This document shows, one piece after another, positions 49,601 to 57,094 of a stretch of DNA of 64,000 bases. Positions within the stretch are counted from its first letter, which is position 1. Each line of letters begins with the position of its first letter. The notes beneath the pieces were generated by a model. That model saw only the letters and a list, made by a program, of their open reading frames with translations. It had not been told where the DNA came from and ran no database searches. The stretch spans positions 44,407 through 108,406 of the forward strand of contig JBBFKT010000007.1 of NCBI GenBank assembly GCA_037482015.1, read 5' to 3'. The stretch comes from Thermodesulforhabdaceae bacterium (lineage in GTDB: Bacteria > Desulfobacterota > Syntrophobacteria > Syntrophobacterales > Thermodesulforhabdaceae). The position numbers and the translations under genes were made by a program.

Positions 49601-49655
49601 GCTCGATGAGGGACGGTGCGTCTTTCAGGGAGTAGGGCTTGATTTTCTGGCTCAT
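46650..49655 (-). CDS. DUF1156-type adenine-specific DNA methylase of an anti-phage cassette (PglXI-like)
   Basis: 1001 residues. The N terminus is a DUF1156 domain (SLIERLLPVQKLSAEAYKEQ). The SAM-binding motif I is VADTFCGSGQIPFEAARLG near residue 215 and motif IV is ILITDPPYGDAVKYEE near residue 610; the order with a long middle region fits an alpha-type N6-adenine or N4-cytosine methylase. It probably marks host DNA as self for the cassette. The neighbouring DUF499, DUF3780 and helicase genes form the known anti-phage-associated set. It starts 16 bases after the DUF3780 gene. Confidence 0.9.
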   Translation of the reverse strand: MSQKIKPYSLKDAPSLIERLLPVQKLSAEAYKEQMAVHGKTLTALGSYWKGRKPLILAKACVLGALLPATDNPRRDIEIFEMLMGMDDLSLAARAKRRPKPKEILEKLSLARIRDYFTVTPDDALPASSPVDWSNPAYDKARVAWRKDLPERERRQLEAQLLPGVPYRELVKASYRPEEVPDVHDHIWEEVNKHLGTDAHSFPELVEQLGIMRFGRRPRVADTFCGSGQIPFEAARLGCDVYASDLNPVACMLTWGAFHIVGGAPEERKQLERDQQALVEKVQAEIDRLGIETDGNGWRAKVFLYCVEARCPQTGWMVPLLPTRVVSKGYRVIAELVPDLANKRYDIAIRSGVSEAELEAAELGTVRSDGRGQDPYLVHTVNGREYRTSISTLRGDYKKPDGTTGNRLRLWEKHDFKPRPDDIFQERLYCIQWMRPKENGKGFEYEFRSVTDEDLERERIVEKYVAEHLAEWQEKGWVPDMRIEPGAKTDEPIRTRGWTHWHHLFNPRQLLLGGLINRASDARLKFGLTQVLNWNSRLCIWSIHDGGGGAVKNTFMNQALNTLFNYGCRGFGYCVTLLDLEVKSLPFDTRIEAKVESLPADQLTFPSDILITDPPYGDAVKYEEILEFFIAWLRKNPPPEFAGWVWDSRRALAIKGEDEEFRRKMVAAYKRMTECMPENGLQIIMFTHQSGAIWADMANIVWAAGLQVTAAWYVVTETDSALREGSYVKGTVLLVCRKRQGELKTTRDDLAWEIQEEVEAQVKMLTGLNQEARGLYRDENVFEDADLQMAGYAAALKCLTRYARIDGRDMTTEAIRPRIKGETTFVDDLIAFAVDTANQCLVPQGIDRRLWENLSGAERFYLKMLDLESRGAHTLDNYQNFAKAFKVRDFYALMGDRRANRARLKSAVEFGRSEMGEGSELHGSVLRAVLYAIMELVKKVETDEVLRHLTHNVPDYYGDITQRERVIALADYLADRLRWIRPEEASAARVLAEAVRNQRIG

Positions 49656-49671
49656 CCTCGAATCTGCTCCC

Positions 49672-50256
49672 TTAGTGGTGATGATCCTGATCTATCTTGA
49701 ACAATAAAAGTTGCCGCCACTCCTCTTTGGGGCGCCGACGGCGCCTTGCAAGAGGCGGGGCATTGCCGTCGGACAAAGCCACGTAGAGGGCCTTGCGCCA
49801 GCCGCGATCGTGGTCGCCCGGAAGCCCGGCCTCGGCCACGGTTATCATGAAGAGCCACCAGCGTTCCTCGGGTCGGAGCGCCGCCCATCTGCTTCCGATG
49901 ATCGGGATCTCCTCGTCGGTGGCCTTCTCGGCCGCCCAGGCCAGAACGCAAAGCTCTCTCCCAAGCAACCGCTCCACGAGGTTGGTGCCCACGTGCCAGC
50001 GGCCAGTCTTGAGCCCGGCGGCCTTGAGGCGGGCGTTGAACTCGCGGCGGGCGATGTCGGCAATCTTCGACCAGACGCGTCGTTCGAGCACGACCCGCTC
50101 CTCTTCTTTCGGGATTCCAGCCTCACCGCCGCGGTAGCCATAGTCCTCAATGATCACCACCTCGCCGGTGCTTTTGGCGGGTATCTCGACGCGGAAGACG
50201 TGGGTGCCGAAAGCCTCGGGGGCGCCAAAGTCCACGGTGGCAGGTTTGTCGCTCAT
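49672..50256 (-). CDS. Anti-phage-associated DUF3780 protein
   Basis: 194 residues, no membrane segment or signal. The arrangement FGAPEAFGTHVFRVEIPAKS, YGYRGGEAGIPKEEERVVLE and LGRELCVLAWAAEKATDEEI is that of DUF3780, a family nearly always found between DUF499 ATPase and DUF1156 methylase genes. Its molecular role is unknown. It overlaps the ATPase gene by four bases, so the two are probably made in fixed ratio. Confidence 0.85.
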   Translation of the reverse strand: MSDKPATVDFGAPEAFGTHVFRVEIPAKSTGEVVIIEDYGYRGGEAGIPKEEERVVLERRVWSKIADIARREFNARLKAAGLKTGRWHVGTNLVERLLGRELCVLAWAAEKATDEEIPIIGSRWAALRPEERWWLFMITVAEAGLPGDHDRGWRKALYVALSDGNAPPLARRRRRPKEEWRQLLLFKIDQDHHH

Positions 50257-53200
50257 TGCTCGACACTCCCTTCGGTGAACTCCAGGCCCACCTTCTCGCA
50301 GAACTGCTTTAAATCGTAGCCCGACTTGAAATGAGCCTTTTTGAAGCTCATGGTGACCGTCGTATCGGGCGGAAACTTGTCCAGTACCTTCTCAAGGAGC
50401 GCGGTGAGGTAAGGCGCATCGACCTGGACCTCGCCCACCATGACCGAGGCCATCTTCGCACCCTGCCCGACGGTTATGGTGACATACTCGAACAGGACCC
50501 CCCTGTCTCCCGCCTGCTTGAGCCCCTCGAAGGTAGCGGCGCGCGAGTCGAGCTTGTGCCCTGTGCGGGAGATCAGGCGCGCGGGTCGGGTGTCCTCGAT
50601 CTGGACGCCCTTCTTCCCCTTGGCCGGGAAGCGGAAATCCGTCTTGGTTTCAAGGCCGTCCGCGGTTGCGAAGGCCCGCAGCAGCACCTCGCCGTCGCCA
50701 ATGGGGATGGGCTCCTCGTAGAGCGTGCCCTCGCGCGGCTCGCTGCCGTCGAGGGTATAGCGGATCTCCCCGCGCGGTGCGACGAAGAGCTCCACCAGGC
50801 GTTTGCCACCCTGCTCGGTCAGGCGGTTACGCAGCACCAGTTCGTTGGTCCAGACCACGGGGTCGCCGGTCTCGTACTGGCCGGAAGGGTCGCACACGAG
50901 GAAGCTGACGCGTAGCGCGTTGGTGGTAAAGGGATTCTCCTTGAGCACCGGGCTGGACTCGGACACGGGGGCATCTTCAGCGTAATGGATGCGTGGTGCC
51001 GGGCCGGCATTCACGGGGTTCACCTTGAGCCGAACGCAACCTTTGTCGTCCGGTCCGTGCTCGACCACAACCTGGGCTGAGGTGCGTTTTTTCGCGGGCC
51101 TTTTGGTGACGTAGCCGTTACCCAGGTCCTCCCACAGACCCCGGTTGCAGGCGATCTGCTTGAGCTGATCGAGCCCCCTGGGCGGCAGCCACGGCATACC
51201 CGCCTGCTCGGCGTAACGGTCCGCGGCGTCGGACCAGCGCGTTTCCACCTGGTTCTCCGGCCACAGCAGGTCCTCGGCCTTGTCGCGGATCGCATCGAAG
51301 TCCTTCTCGAAGTCCAGGTAGAGCTTGAGCGGATTTGAGGTGAGGGTCTTCTCGATCTGCGCCTCGCCATCGAAGGGCTTGGTGGCATCGCGGGTCATGT
51401 CGAGCGGCTTGGATACGAGCTGTGGCTCCCTGCCCGGGCGGTGGATCGGAAACAGGACCTTGTCGAAAAGATTAAGGACTGTGGCGTTGAAGTCTTGTTC
51501 ATAGGCCACCTGCTTGCGTTCGAGGTCCTCGCGCTGGGGGTGTCCTTTAGGGATGCGGACGTCGGCCTTCTGCGCTGCGTAAAGCTGGCGGGCCGCCTTC
51601 TCGACGCTGCCCATGGCCGTCTTTTCCCCCGTCAGGACCAGGAGATTGTTCTTCTGGGTCAGTCCCTTGAAAAAGCGTTGCACCTCCGTTGGTGGGATAT
51701 TCGAGTCGGGACTCACGATAAGCAGCACTCGGCCCCGGCGCACACGTTCGGCCGCCTCGTCCAGCCGCGGCAGCGGCAGCACCTCCTCATAGACGATCTT
51801 GCGGGTGGGCTTGAACATCTCGCGCAGTCGGTGGCGGATCAGTTCTTCGATCTGGTTGTCCGGCGCGTCGTTTGCGAGGCTCTGCAATAGCTTGGTGAGG
51901 TTCTCCTGGCGGTCGAAGTAGTAGCGGCCCTCGGGCGTGTGGTGGAGATACCAGGCAATCTTTTCCAGTTCCTCGAAGGCGGACAAAAACTCCGAGGGTT
52001 CTCGCAGCGGCGTGACGAGGCACTCCACCATCTCCTCCCGCGTAAGACCTTTCACGGCATTGACTGCGGTTGAAAGGCTGGCGGTGAGCAACAGCACGCT
52101 GACCTGCATGGCCGAGTCCTTTCCGGTCTTAAGATCGATCAACTGGGCATGTGAGGACTGCTGAGCGTCCCAGATGTCCCTAGCGATGACATCGCGCATG
52201 CCCGAGATCTCGGTAAGCTTGTCGCGCACCTCTGGAATCGAGAGGTCAAAGTGCTGGGGACCGATCAAGAAGACGTCATTGACAGGACGCTCCCACACCG
52301 ACTTGAGGAGCCGGGAGACCAGTTCCAGGAGGCCGCGAGTCTGCTTGAACTGTTCGTTCTCCTTGAAGAGGGCAACGACGTTCTTCAGACGGGGGTGGAA
52401 CGGATAGGTCGCCGCGATCTCGTCGGCAATCGCTTCGGCGCCGAGATGCGCGATCCTGGCCATGGCCGCCTCTGCAAGCTTACGGCCATAGGCGATGGCG
52501 ATTTTCCTGATCTCCGTCTGGTCGGGCAGCGCCGTGAACAAGCGCTTACGCAGGATGTCGAAAATTTCGCTGGTGGCGAGGTCCACCGGGGTGATGTTCC
52601 GCTCCTGGCGGCCCAGCTCGGCGCGGGCGTCCTGCAGCGCCCTGTTGATGAGTTTTCCGCCGGTATCGTAGGCTGCAGCAAGGTCCGAGACCACAACACA
52701 GACGTTTTTCTTCTTGCCGGCCGCTGTCAGCAAATTGGCAAAGGCACGGGTGGCGATGTCGGCCACTGTGCCGTTACCCACCTTCTGGGTGTCGAGATAG
52801 TGGAAGTACGGCGGCATTTCGTCGAGGAGGATCAACACGGGTTGATCCCCTTCGAAGAGCTTCAGCCAGTCCTTCTCATCTGGAGCCCTGGGGCCTTCAG
52901 CCCAGAAACGACGGAACTGCTCGCCCTTACCGAGCTGCTCGGCGATTTCCCCCCAGAAGAAGTGGTCGGGACTGTTACGGCCGTTGAAGGCGGCGATGGC
53001 GGCGCTCTCGAAGGCATCCACGTGTGAGACACCTGCGGCGTACTTCTTGCGCAGCTGAGGGTGCTTGGCGAGAAGGCCGAAACCGACAAGGAGATGCGTC
53101 TTGCCGCCCCCCATGGCCTGTTTAAGGTGGAAAACGGCCTGAGAGGAGACTCCCGCAAGGCGCGCAATGCCTTCGGTTATCAGGTCTTTCATGCCCTGGG

Positions 53201-53336
53201 TAATGTGGGTACGCTCGAAAAAGGCACTCCCGTCGCCCTCATCGCGAATCAGTTCGTCGAGTTGCTCGATCTGGTCGCTGAGTTTGATCGAGAGTGCGTT
53301 AGGTTGAAGCTTACATGCGTCTTTAACTGTCTTCAT
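50253..53336 (-). CDS. DUF499 AAA-type ATPase of an anti-phage cassette
   Basis: About 1027 residues from the ATG at 53336 (GAGG upstream; the 53393 start adds 19 unlikely residues). Walker A is LKQAMGGGKTHLLVGFG near residue 75 and Walker B is VLILLDEMPPYFHYL near residue 175, both standard for DUF499. The C-terminal part has a beta-rich chitobiase-like repeat (RYTLDGSEPREGTLYEE). These large ATPases are the core of helicase-methylase-ATPase defence sets and play the role BrxC has in BREX. The next gene overlaps by four bases. Confidence 0.9.
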   Translation of the reverse strand: MKTVKDACKLQPNALSIKLSDQIEQLDELIRDEGDGSAFFERTHITQGMKDLITEGIARLAGVSSQAVFHLKQAMGGGKTHLLVGFGLLAKHPQLRKKYAAGVSHVDAFESAAIAAFNGRNSPDHFFWGEIAEQLGKGEQFRRFWAEGPRAPDEKDWLKLFEGDQPVLILLDEMPPYFHYLDTQKVGNGTVADIATRAFANLLTAAGKKKNVCVVVSDLAAAYDTGGKLINRALQDARAELGRQERNITPVDLATSEIFDILRKRLFTALPDQTEIRKIAIAYGRKLAEAAMARIAHLGAEAIADEIAATYPFHPRLKNVVALFKENEQFKQTRGLLELVSRLLKSVWERPVNDVFLIGPQHFDLSIPEVRDKLTEISGMRDVIARDIWDAQQSSHAQLIDLKTGKDSAMQVSVLLLTASLSTAVNAVKGLTREEMVECLVTPLREPSEFLSAFEELEKIAWYLHHTPEGRYYFDRQENLTKLLQSLANDAPDNQIEELIRHRLREMFKPTRKIVYEEVLPLPRLDEAAERVRRGRVLLIVSPDSNIPPTEVQRFFKGLTQKNNLLVLTGEKTAMGSVEKAARQLYAAQKADVRIPKGHPQREDLERKQVAYEQDFNATVLNLFDKVLFPIHRPGREPQLVSKPLDMTRDATKPFDGEAQIEKTLTSNPLKLYLDFEKDFDAIRDKAEDLLWPENQVETRWSDAADRYAEQAGMPWLPPRGLDQLKQIACNRGLWEDLGNGYVTKRPAKKRTSAQVVVEHGPDDKGCVRLKVNPVNAGPAPRIHYAEDAPVSESSPVLKENPFTTNALRVSFLVCDPSGQYETGDPVVWTNELVLRNRLTEQGGKRLVELFVAPRGEIRYTLDGSEPREGTLYEEPIPIGDGEVLLRAFATADGLETKTDFRFPAKGKKGVQIEDTRPARLISRTGHKLDSRAATFEGLKQAGDRGVLFEYVTITVGQGAKMASVMVGEVQVDAPYLTALLEKVLDKFPPDTTVTMSFKKAHFKSGYDLKQFCEKVGLEFTEGSVEQ

Positions 53337-53349
53337 ACCGTACCTCACT

Positions 53350-53508
53350 TTACGTTGTATGGGTGACAACTGGATCGACTCGTGATTCCACAACCAGGAG
53401 CAGGCTATGTTCCGGATACTCCTGGTGGAACGCAGCCATCATCTCCTCGAAAGCTCGCTTGTTGCTCACGACCTGGCTAGCATCCGGAAAGGTGTAAGTC
53501 AAGCCCAT
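53350..53508 (-). pseudogene. brxC: N-terminal-proximal fragment of a brxC/pglY-type ATPase gene
   Basis: From the ATG at 53508 (or a GTG at 53568) the frame reads [20 protein letters not shown] ... [10 protein letters not shown] and then runs into unrelated sequence. This resembles the segment of BREX BrxC/PglY leading up to the Walker B strand (LLLVVDELLDYL), cut exactly where DE should follow. The piece is 14 bases from the start of the DUF499 gene. The assignment is by motif memory and needs a profile search. Confidence 0.5.
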
Positions 53509-53542
53509 GGCGGCCAGGTGTTCCTCGCATGGTGAAAGACCT

Positions 53543-54457
53543 TCAATCGCTCTCTTCGAAGAAATCACGGTCGATAGTCTTCAATTCGTATATGGATCTC
53601 GGGGCTACGCCGACATTATGTTCGACCATCAATCGTGCCATGGTTTGTCCATCGATGAGCACAATGCGCGGCTCCAAATGAGCGACGTATTCTCGTGCAT
53701 CTCTTGTAAATTCAGAGCTCGTAATGAAAACCCCTTTCCTCGCTCGCTTTCCGTGTAAAGCACCGACAAACTTCTGAACTTCCGGGCGACCGACTGGTTT
53801 CGTCCATTGCTTGGCCTGAATGTAAATTACATCCAATCCCAGTTTGTCTTCGTTGATGATTCCGTCAATGCCTTCGTCGCCGCTACCCCCAACTACCTCG
53901 GCGGCCTGTTTGATCCCGCCCCCGTAGCCCATCTCTACCAGAAGACGGATCACCAGATGCTCAAAAAAGCGCGGACTTGCACTTCGGATCAGTCTCAGGA
54001 CGTCGTCGATAAGGGTCTCCTGATATTCCTCAAAAGCTTGTTCGATCTGCTCTACAGGATCCGGTTGTGACCCTTCCGGTGAAGGCGGTTTCTGCTCACC
54101 CGTTTTACTGCGACTCCGTTCCTGGAACTCCTGAAATTCACCGAATCTCATGAGAAACGTTACATCAATTCTCTCAGGGGATTCGTTGAGCACGTCTTGG
54201 CCGCGGGCTGTTATACGCACGACACCTCGACGAGGGGTCTCCAACAGCTCCGCCTTCTTCAAGTAGGTTCGTGCCCACCCGACGCGGTTATCAAAGACTG
54301 GTTGTTGTCCGCTGGGGAGCAGCTTCGCCCGCTCGTCTGGGGCGAGATGGAAATGGTCCGCTAGTGCATCAATGCACTCGCGGATCGATCGCTCTCGACC
54401 GTCTTTGAGCAATTTTAAGAGCGGAAGCATAATGGTTTGGTAATCAGGAATGGTCAT
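53543..54457 (-). CDS. Mrr-like restriction endonuclease
   Basis: 304 residues from the ATG at 54457 (GGAGGTGA site upstream). The N-terminal Mrr_N winged helix covers about residues 1-90 ([20 protein letters not shown]). The C-terminal Mrr_cat domain is PD-(D/E)[22 protein letters not shown] followed by [21 protein letters not shown], with the Asp and Gln-Ala-Lys catalytic residues in place. Such enzymes cut methylated or modified DNA. It sits between broken brxF and brxC pieces, overlapping neither core. Confidence 0.9.
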   Translation of the reverse strand: MTIPDYQTIMLPLLKLLKDGRERSIRECIDALADHFHLAPDERAKLLPSGQQPVFDNRVGWARTYLKKAELLETPRRGVVRITARGQDVLNESPERIDVTFLMRFGEFQEFQERSRSKTGEQKPPSPEGSQPDPVEQIEQAFEEYQETLIDDVLRLIRSASPRFFEHLVIRLLVEMGYGGGIKQAAEVVGGSGDEGIDGIINEDKLGLDVIYIQAKQWTKPVGRPEVQKFVGALHGKRARKGVFITSSEFTRDAREYVAHLEPRIVLIDGQTMARLMVEHNVGVAPRSIYELKTIDRDFFEESD

Positions 54458-54479
54458 GTCGTCACCTCCAAACTGGTCA

Positions 54480-54641
54480 CTATAAAATCGCAAATCGGGT
54501 AGCGGCGGTGCTTGCCGACACCTCCTTGAGTTCGGACGTCTTCCCGCTTCCCGCCGGGCCCACCATCAGGATCAGCCGGTAATAGAGCTCTCGAGCCTCG
54601 CCGATCTTTCGCAGGACCTTATCCGCCAAGGCCTCCGCCAT
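54480..54641 (-). pseudogene. brxF: Truncated brxF (BREX type 3 P-loop protein)
   Basis: A start ATG at 54641 with GGAGG nine bases upstream opens a 53-codon frame: MAEALADKVLRKIGEAREL, then LILMVGPAGSGKTSELKEV (Walker A), then a TAG at 54480. BrxF is normally about three times longer, so only the N-terminal P-loop part is left. It is the first gene of type 3 BREX loci, matching its place upstream of the brxC fragment. The C-terminal part appears replaced by the Mrr-like gene. Confidence 0.68.
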
Positions 54642-54656
54642 TACTTGTTTCCTCCG

Positions 54657-54929
54657 TCATTTGGTTCGGGCATTCCCTAGACCTCGCCCTTTGGGCGCAC
54701 TTCCGGTGTGTCCTAACTGGCGGTCCTGCTGATTTTTTGTATCGCTGGGCATCTTTTCCAACCAACGGTCAATGGCAACTTTAGGGAAGCGCCAATGTCG
54801 GCCAATCTTCTGGCATGGGACTTTGTCTTCCCGAAAAAGCTTGTAGAGCGTCGATTTTGGTATCTTCAGGTAGGCAGACAACTCTTCGATGGTCAGGACG
54901 TCGCCTGGTTTTTCATCCATCGGAAGCAT
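54657..54929 (-). CDS. Excisionase/MerR-type helix-turn-helix protein
   Basis: 90 residues. Residues about 10-60 form the HTH_17 fold (LTIEELSAYLKIPKSTLYKL, KIGRHWRFPKVAIDRWLEK), seen in excisionases and small regulators. The C-terminal about 30 residues are polar and unstructured. It lies 15 bases upstream of the truncated brxF and on the same strand, a position where BREX loci carry a small regulator. A recombination directionality role is equally possible, but no integrase is near. Confidence 0.8.
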   Translation of the reverse strand: MLPMDEKPGDVLTIEELSAYLKIPKSTLYKLFREDKVPCQKIGRHWRFPKVAIDRWLEKMPSDTKNQQDRQLGHTGSAPKGRGLGNARTK

Positions 54930-55032
54930 CTTTCTGGCCGCAAGGCAGATCTCGTGTCATTACAACTCATCCAATTGACGTAATTTACAGTTAGTGAAAG
55001 ATCGTGTCAAAAAATTTGAGAGGACGCTGATA

Positions 55033-55054
55033 GGGACGAAAAATTTTTCGCCCC
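55033..55054. repeat. 22-bp near-perfect palindrome, AAAATTTT form
   Basis: GGGACGAAAAA is followed by TTTTTCGCCCC, one mismatch in the arms. It is the same type as the perfect palindrome at 1332-1355 and lies just before the group II intron remnant. Confidence 0.6.
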
Positions 55055-55061
55055 GACATGG

Positions 55062-55521
55062 GTGTGCTCCTGGAGGTGAGAGTCCCCCGTGAGTTGATCA
55101 CAGCGAGCGAAGCCCAACTGCCATATTGCTAATGACCGCAGGGAACCGTGAAATTTCCAATACATCAGTCGCCGAGGGCGGCGACCCTCCCAATATCCTA
55201 ACGCCGTCTTGCGAGCCGATGGACAAGAACCGGCTCCCACCCAGCACCTCCCCGTCAACGGGGAGGTGCTGCGGAGCAGGGCGAGAATCCGCAAAGCTCT
55301 CGCTATCAAGGCGAAGCGGCGTAAATTCGGCGGTTATTTATCGCGTAGGGGCGACGCATGCGTCGCCCTTACATGTGCCTGAAGGGTGACGGTGATGAAC
55401 CGGAGCGAGAAGTCAGCAGATACCGTCGTAGCTACCGCTCAACTTCTCGAACCGCCCGGTGCAGACCCGCATGCCAGTGGTGTGGAAGGGGATCGGTCAA
55501 ACTGACCGCCTCAATCCTATT
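55062..55521 (+). mobile_element. Internally deleted group II intron remnant
   Basis: The 5' end GTGTGCTCCTGGAGGTGAG fits the GUGYG start of bacterial group II introns. Domain I-type sequence follows, then GAGCGAGAAGTCAGCAGATA and CCGTCGTAG just where the reverse transcriptase gene normally starts. Instead of the gene there is at once GAACCGCCCGGTGCAGACCC and GTGGTGTGGAAGGGGATCGG, which resemble the end of the intron (domains V and VI). The reverse transcriptase gene of about 1.3 kb is deleted. It can no longer move by itself. End points are approximate. Confidence 0.65.
55345..55372. repeat. 28-bp palindrome inside the intron remnant, GTAGGGGCG family
   Basis: GTAGGGGCGACG is followed by CATG and CGTCGCCCTTAC; the arms match with one mismatch. 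It sits inside the group II intron remnant, so it was inserted after or during the intron's decay, or the intron carried it. Confidence 0.7.
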
Positions 55522-55577
55522 TAAAATAGCCTCGGGCGATGGCTAGGGACGGACTGAGTCAATCAGGGAAAAATAAA

Positions 55578-55605
55578 GACCCCGCAGGACGTACCCGACG
55601 GGGTC
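55578..55605. terminator. Strong hairpin, probable terminator
   Basis: GACCCCG pairs with CGGGGTC over about 14 bases, with AAATAAA before it and TATTGTTA after it. It lies between the intron remnant and the right DUF4236-TPR copy and could end transcription coming from the right-hand module. Confidence 0.55.
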
Positions 55606-55656
55606 TATTGTTAACTAAGAACCGTTAGAGTTAGTGGGTTAAGTTGGCTCCCCACC

Positions 55657-56819
55657 TGCAACCCTCTTCATAACCACTCTCCACCGCCAGGATATCACCT
55701 AACCCATTGATACACAATATCTTTTCAAATAGCGGCACACCCCCGAGGGGCCGGAAACGGCGTTGATTCGGATTTCCGCTACAGTCCCAACCGGGCCGCC
55801 ACATCCTCGTAATCCGGGTCCTCAGCGTAGAGCTTCTCGAGCTCGCTGCGCGCTCGCCGGCGCTGGCCGAGCTCCTCGTAGACCAGGGCCCGTTCGTACC
55901 GGAGCGCCCGGAGCAGTTCCTCGGACCGGCCTTTCCTCCGGCGCAGGGCACCCATCAGGGTCTCCCGCGCCGCGTCCAGGAGCCCGAGCCCGCGCAGGGC
56001 CCTGGCCTTGTACAGCAGCAGCGCGGTGTGGACCGGGCTCTCGTTCTCGATGCCCTCGGTCAACCGCACGATCTTCCGGCAGACGTTCTTGTCGCCCGGG
56101 CGGGCGTCCAACAGCAGCTCCGCGAGGGACAGCTTCACCACCACGTCGTCGGGTTCGAGCCGCCGCAAGCGCTCCAGGCAGGCAATCGCATCCTCCCAGC
56201 GCTCCTGACGCTGATAGACCTCCACCAGGCCCAACAGCACGCCGCGGAGATCCGGGCCCACATGCGCGGACACCTCGTCTGTGATGGGGAGGCTCATGGT
56301 GGCGGAGATGCCATACTTCGAGAAGTAGCGGCCCAGGCGGCTGTGCTTCTCGGCGGCCGTCGCCAGGTAGGTCGCGGCTTCTTCCATCTGCTCCTCCTTG
56401 AGCGCCAGGAAACCGGCAAGGTACGCGCCGTCGGCCAGGTGGACGGCCTTCTCAAGGTGTTCGAGGGCCTTGTTTTCGTTGCCAAGGACCAACTCCCGGC
56501 ACCCGTCTACCAGGGCCTCCTCGTCGTCTGGCGTGATAAGCCGCTTGAAGAAACCCAGGGTCAGGCGGTCTTCCGGGCGGACCGTTGGGACGGCCGGAGC
56601 GGAGTAGGACGCGCTTCTCCTGCCACCTGACATCCCGCTCGGAAGCGTGGTCGTGTAGAAAAGGCCTGTTCCCGGAATGCCCACCGTGGCCCGCTTGCCC
56701 CTCGGACCGATGGTGAACTTCGCCCCGCGCGGCCCGAACGAGAGGGACCCGCCCGACTTGCTCAGGTTCAGGGTCACGCCCGGTGCGATCCTGATTCGTC
56801 TCCAGAAGCGGAAGCTCAT
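55657..56819. repeat. Right copy of the ~1.2-kb direct repeat flanking the defence cassette
   Basis: The right copy has the same orientation as 42585-43775. It includes the intact DUF4236-TPR gene and about 120 bases of its 3' flank. Together the two copies bound a 13-kb block containing the ATPase, methylase and helicase genes. Confidence 0.85.
55779..56819 (-). CDS. DUF4236 protein with C-terminal TPR-like repeats (intact copy)
   Basis: 346 residues from an ATG at 56819 (MSFRFWRRIRIAPGVTLNLS). The first about 65 residues are DUF4236 (SKSGGSLSFGPRGAKFTIG, KRATVGIPGTGL), a glycine-rich beta fold of unknown role. Residues about 110-345 are alpha-helical repeats of TPR type (GNENKALEHLEKAVHLADGA; WEDAIACLERLRRLEPDDVV). 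It lacks a signal peptide. A broken second copy lies at the other end of the defence block. It might be a passenger, a sensor or a scaffold of the island; nothing shows which. Confidence 0.8.
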   Translation of the reverse strand: MSFRFWRRIRIAPGVTLNLSKSGGSLSFGPRGAKFTIGPRGKRATVGIPGTGLFYTTTLPSGMSGGRRSASYSAPAVPTVRPEDRLTLGFFKRLITPDDEEALVDGCRELVLGNENKALEHLEKAVHLADGAYLAGFLALKEEQMEEAATYLATAAEKHSRLGRYFSKYGISATMSLPITDEVSAHVGPDLRGVLLGLVEVYQRQERWEDAIACLERLRRLEPDDVVVKLSLAELLLDARPGDKNVCRKIVRLTEGIENESPVHTALLLYKARALRGLGLLDAARETLMGALRRRKGRSEELLRALRYERALVYEELGQRRRARSELEKLYAEDPDYEDVAARLGL

Positions 56820-56833
56820 CCGAAACGTCCCTG

Positions 56834-57067
56834 TTACCCTTTGGGCGGATGCGGATCCTTGCCGTATGTGTGTTCCGTCTGGATCGTACCGTCCTGCTTG
56901 TGAATGATCACCTGTCCAAGCGCCTGCTTCTTCGCCAATTCCTTGGCACGGGCTATGGCCTCGGCCTTGGTGTCGTGGCTGCTGGACGCCCTTGACGCAT
57001 TTTCCTCTTTCACGTTCCAGCCGCCGTCGGTCCGAGGAGTCACATGGTAAGTCTTACGTCTTGGCAT
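56834..57067 (-). CDS. DUF2188-family small protein
   Basis: 77 residues from ATG at 57067 with GGAGGTG upstream. The core YHVTPRTDGGWNVKEENASR ... EAIARAKELAKKQALGQVII fits DUF2188, a short beta-alpha fold with no known activity, frequent near mobile or stress genes. It lies between the SF1 helicase gene (27 bases upstream) and the DUF4236-TPR gene, and may be co-transcribed with both. Confidence 0.82.
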   Translation of the reverse strand: MPRRKTYHVTPRTDGGWNVKEENASRASSSHDTKAEAIARAKELAKKQALGQVIIHKQDGTIQTEHTYGKDPHPPKG

Positions 57068-57094
57068 TGTTTCACCTCCATTCATGTCGTTCCC

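Noticed and set aside
43943..53336. DISARM system
   Set aside because: No DUF1998 protein (DrmB) or DrmA-type helicase is present; the DUF499-DUF3780-DUF1156-PLD/SNF2 set points to the Hma/BREX-3-related group.
43775..54641. A complete, working type 3 BREX system
   Set aside because: brxF is truncated, brxC and pglZ are reduced to short pieces, and brxA is absent.
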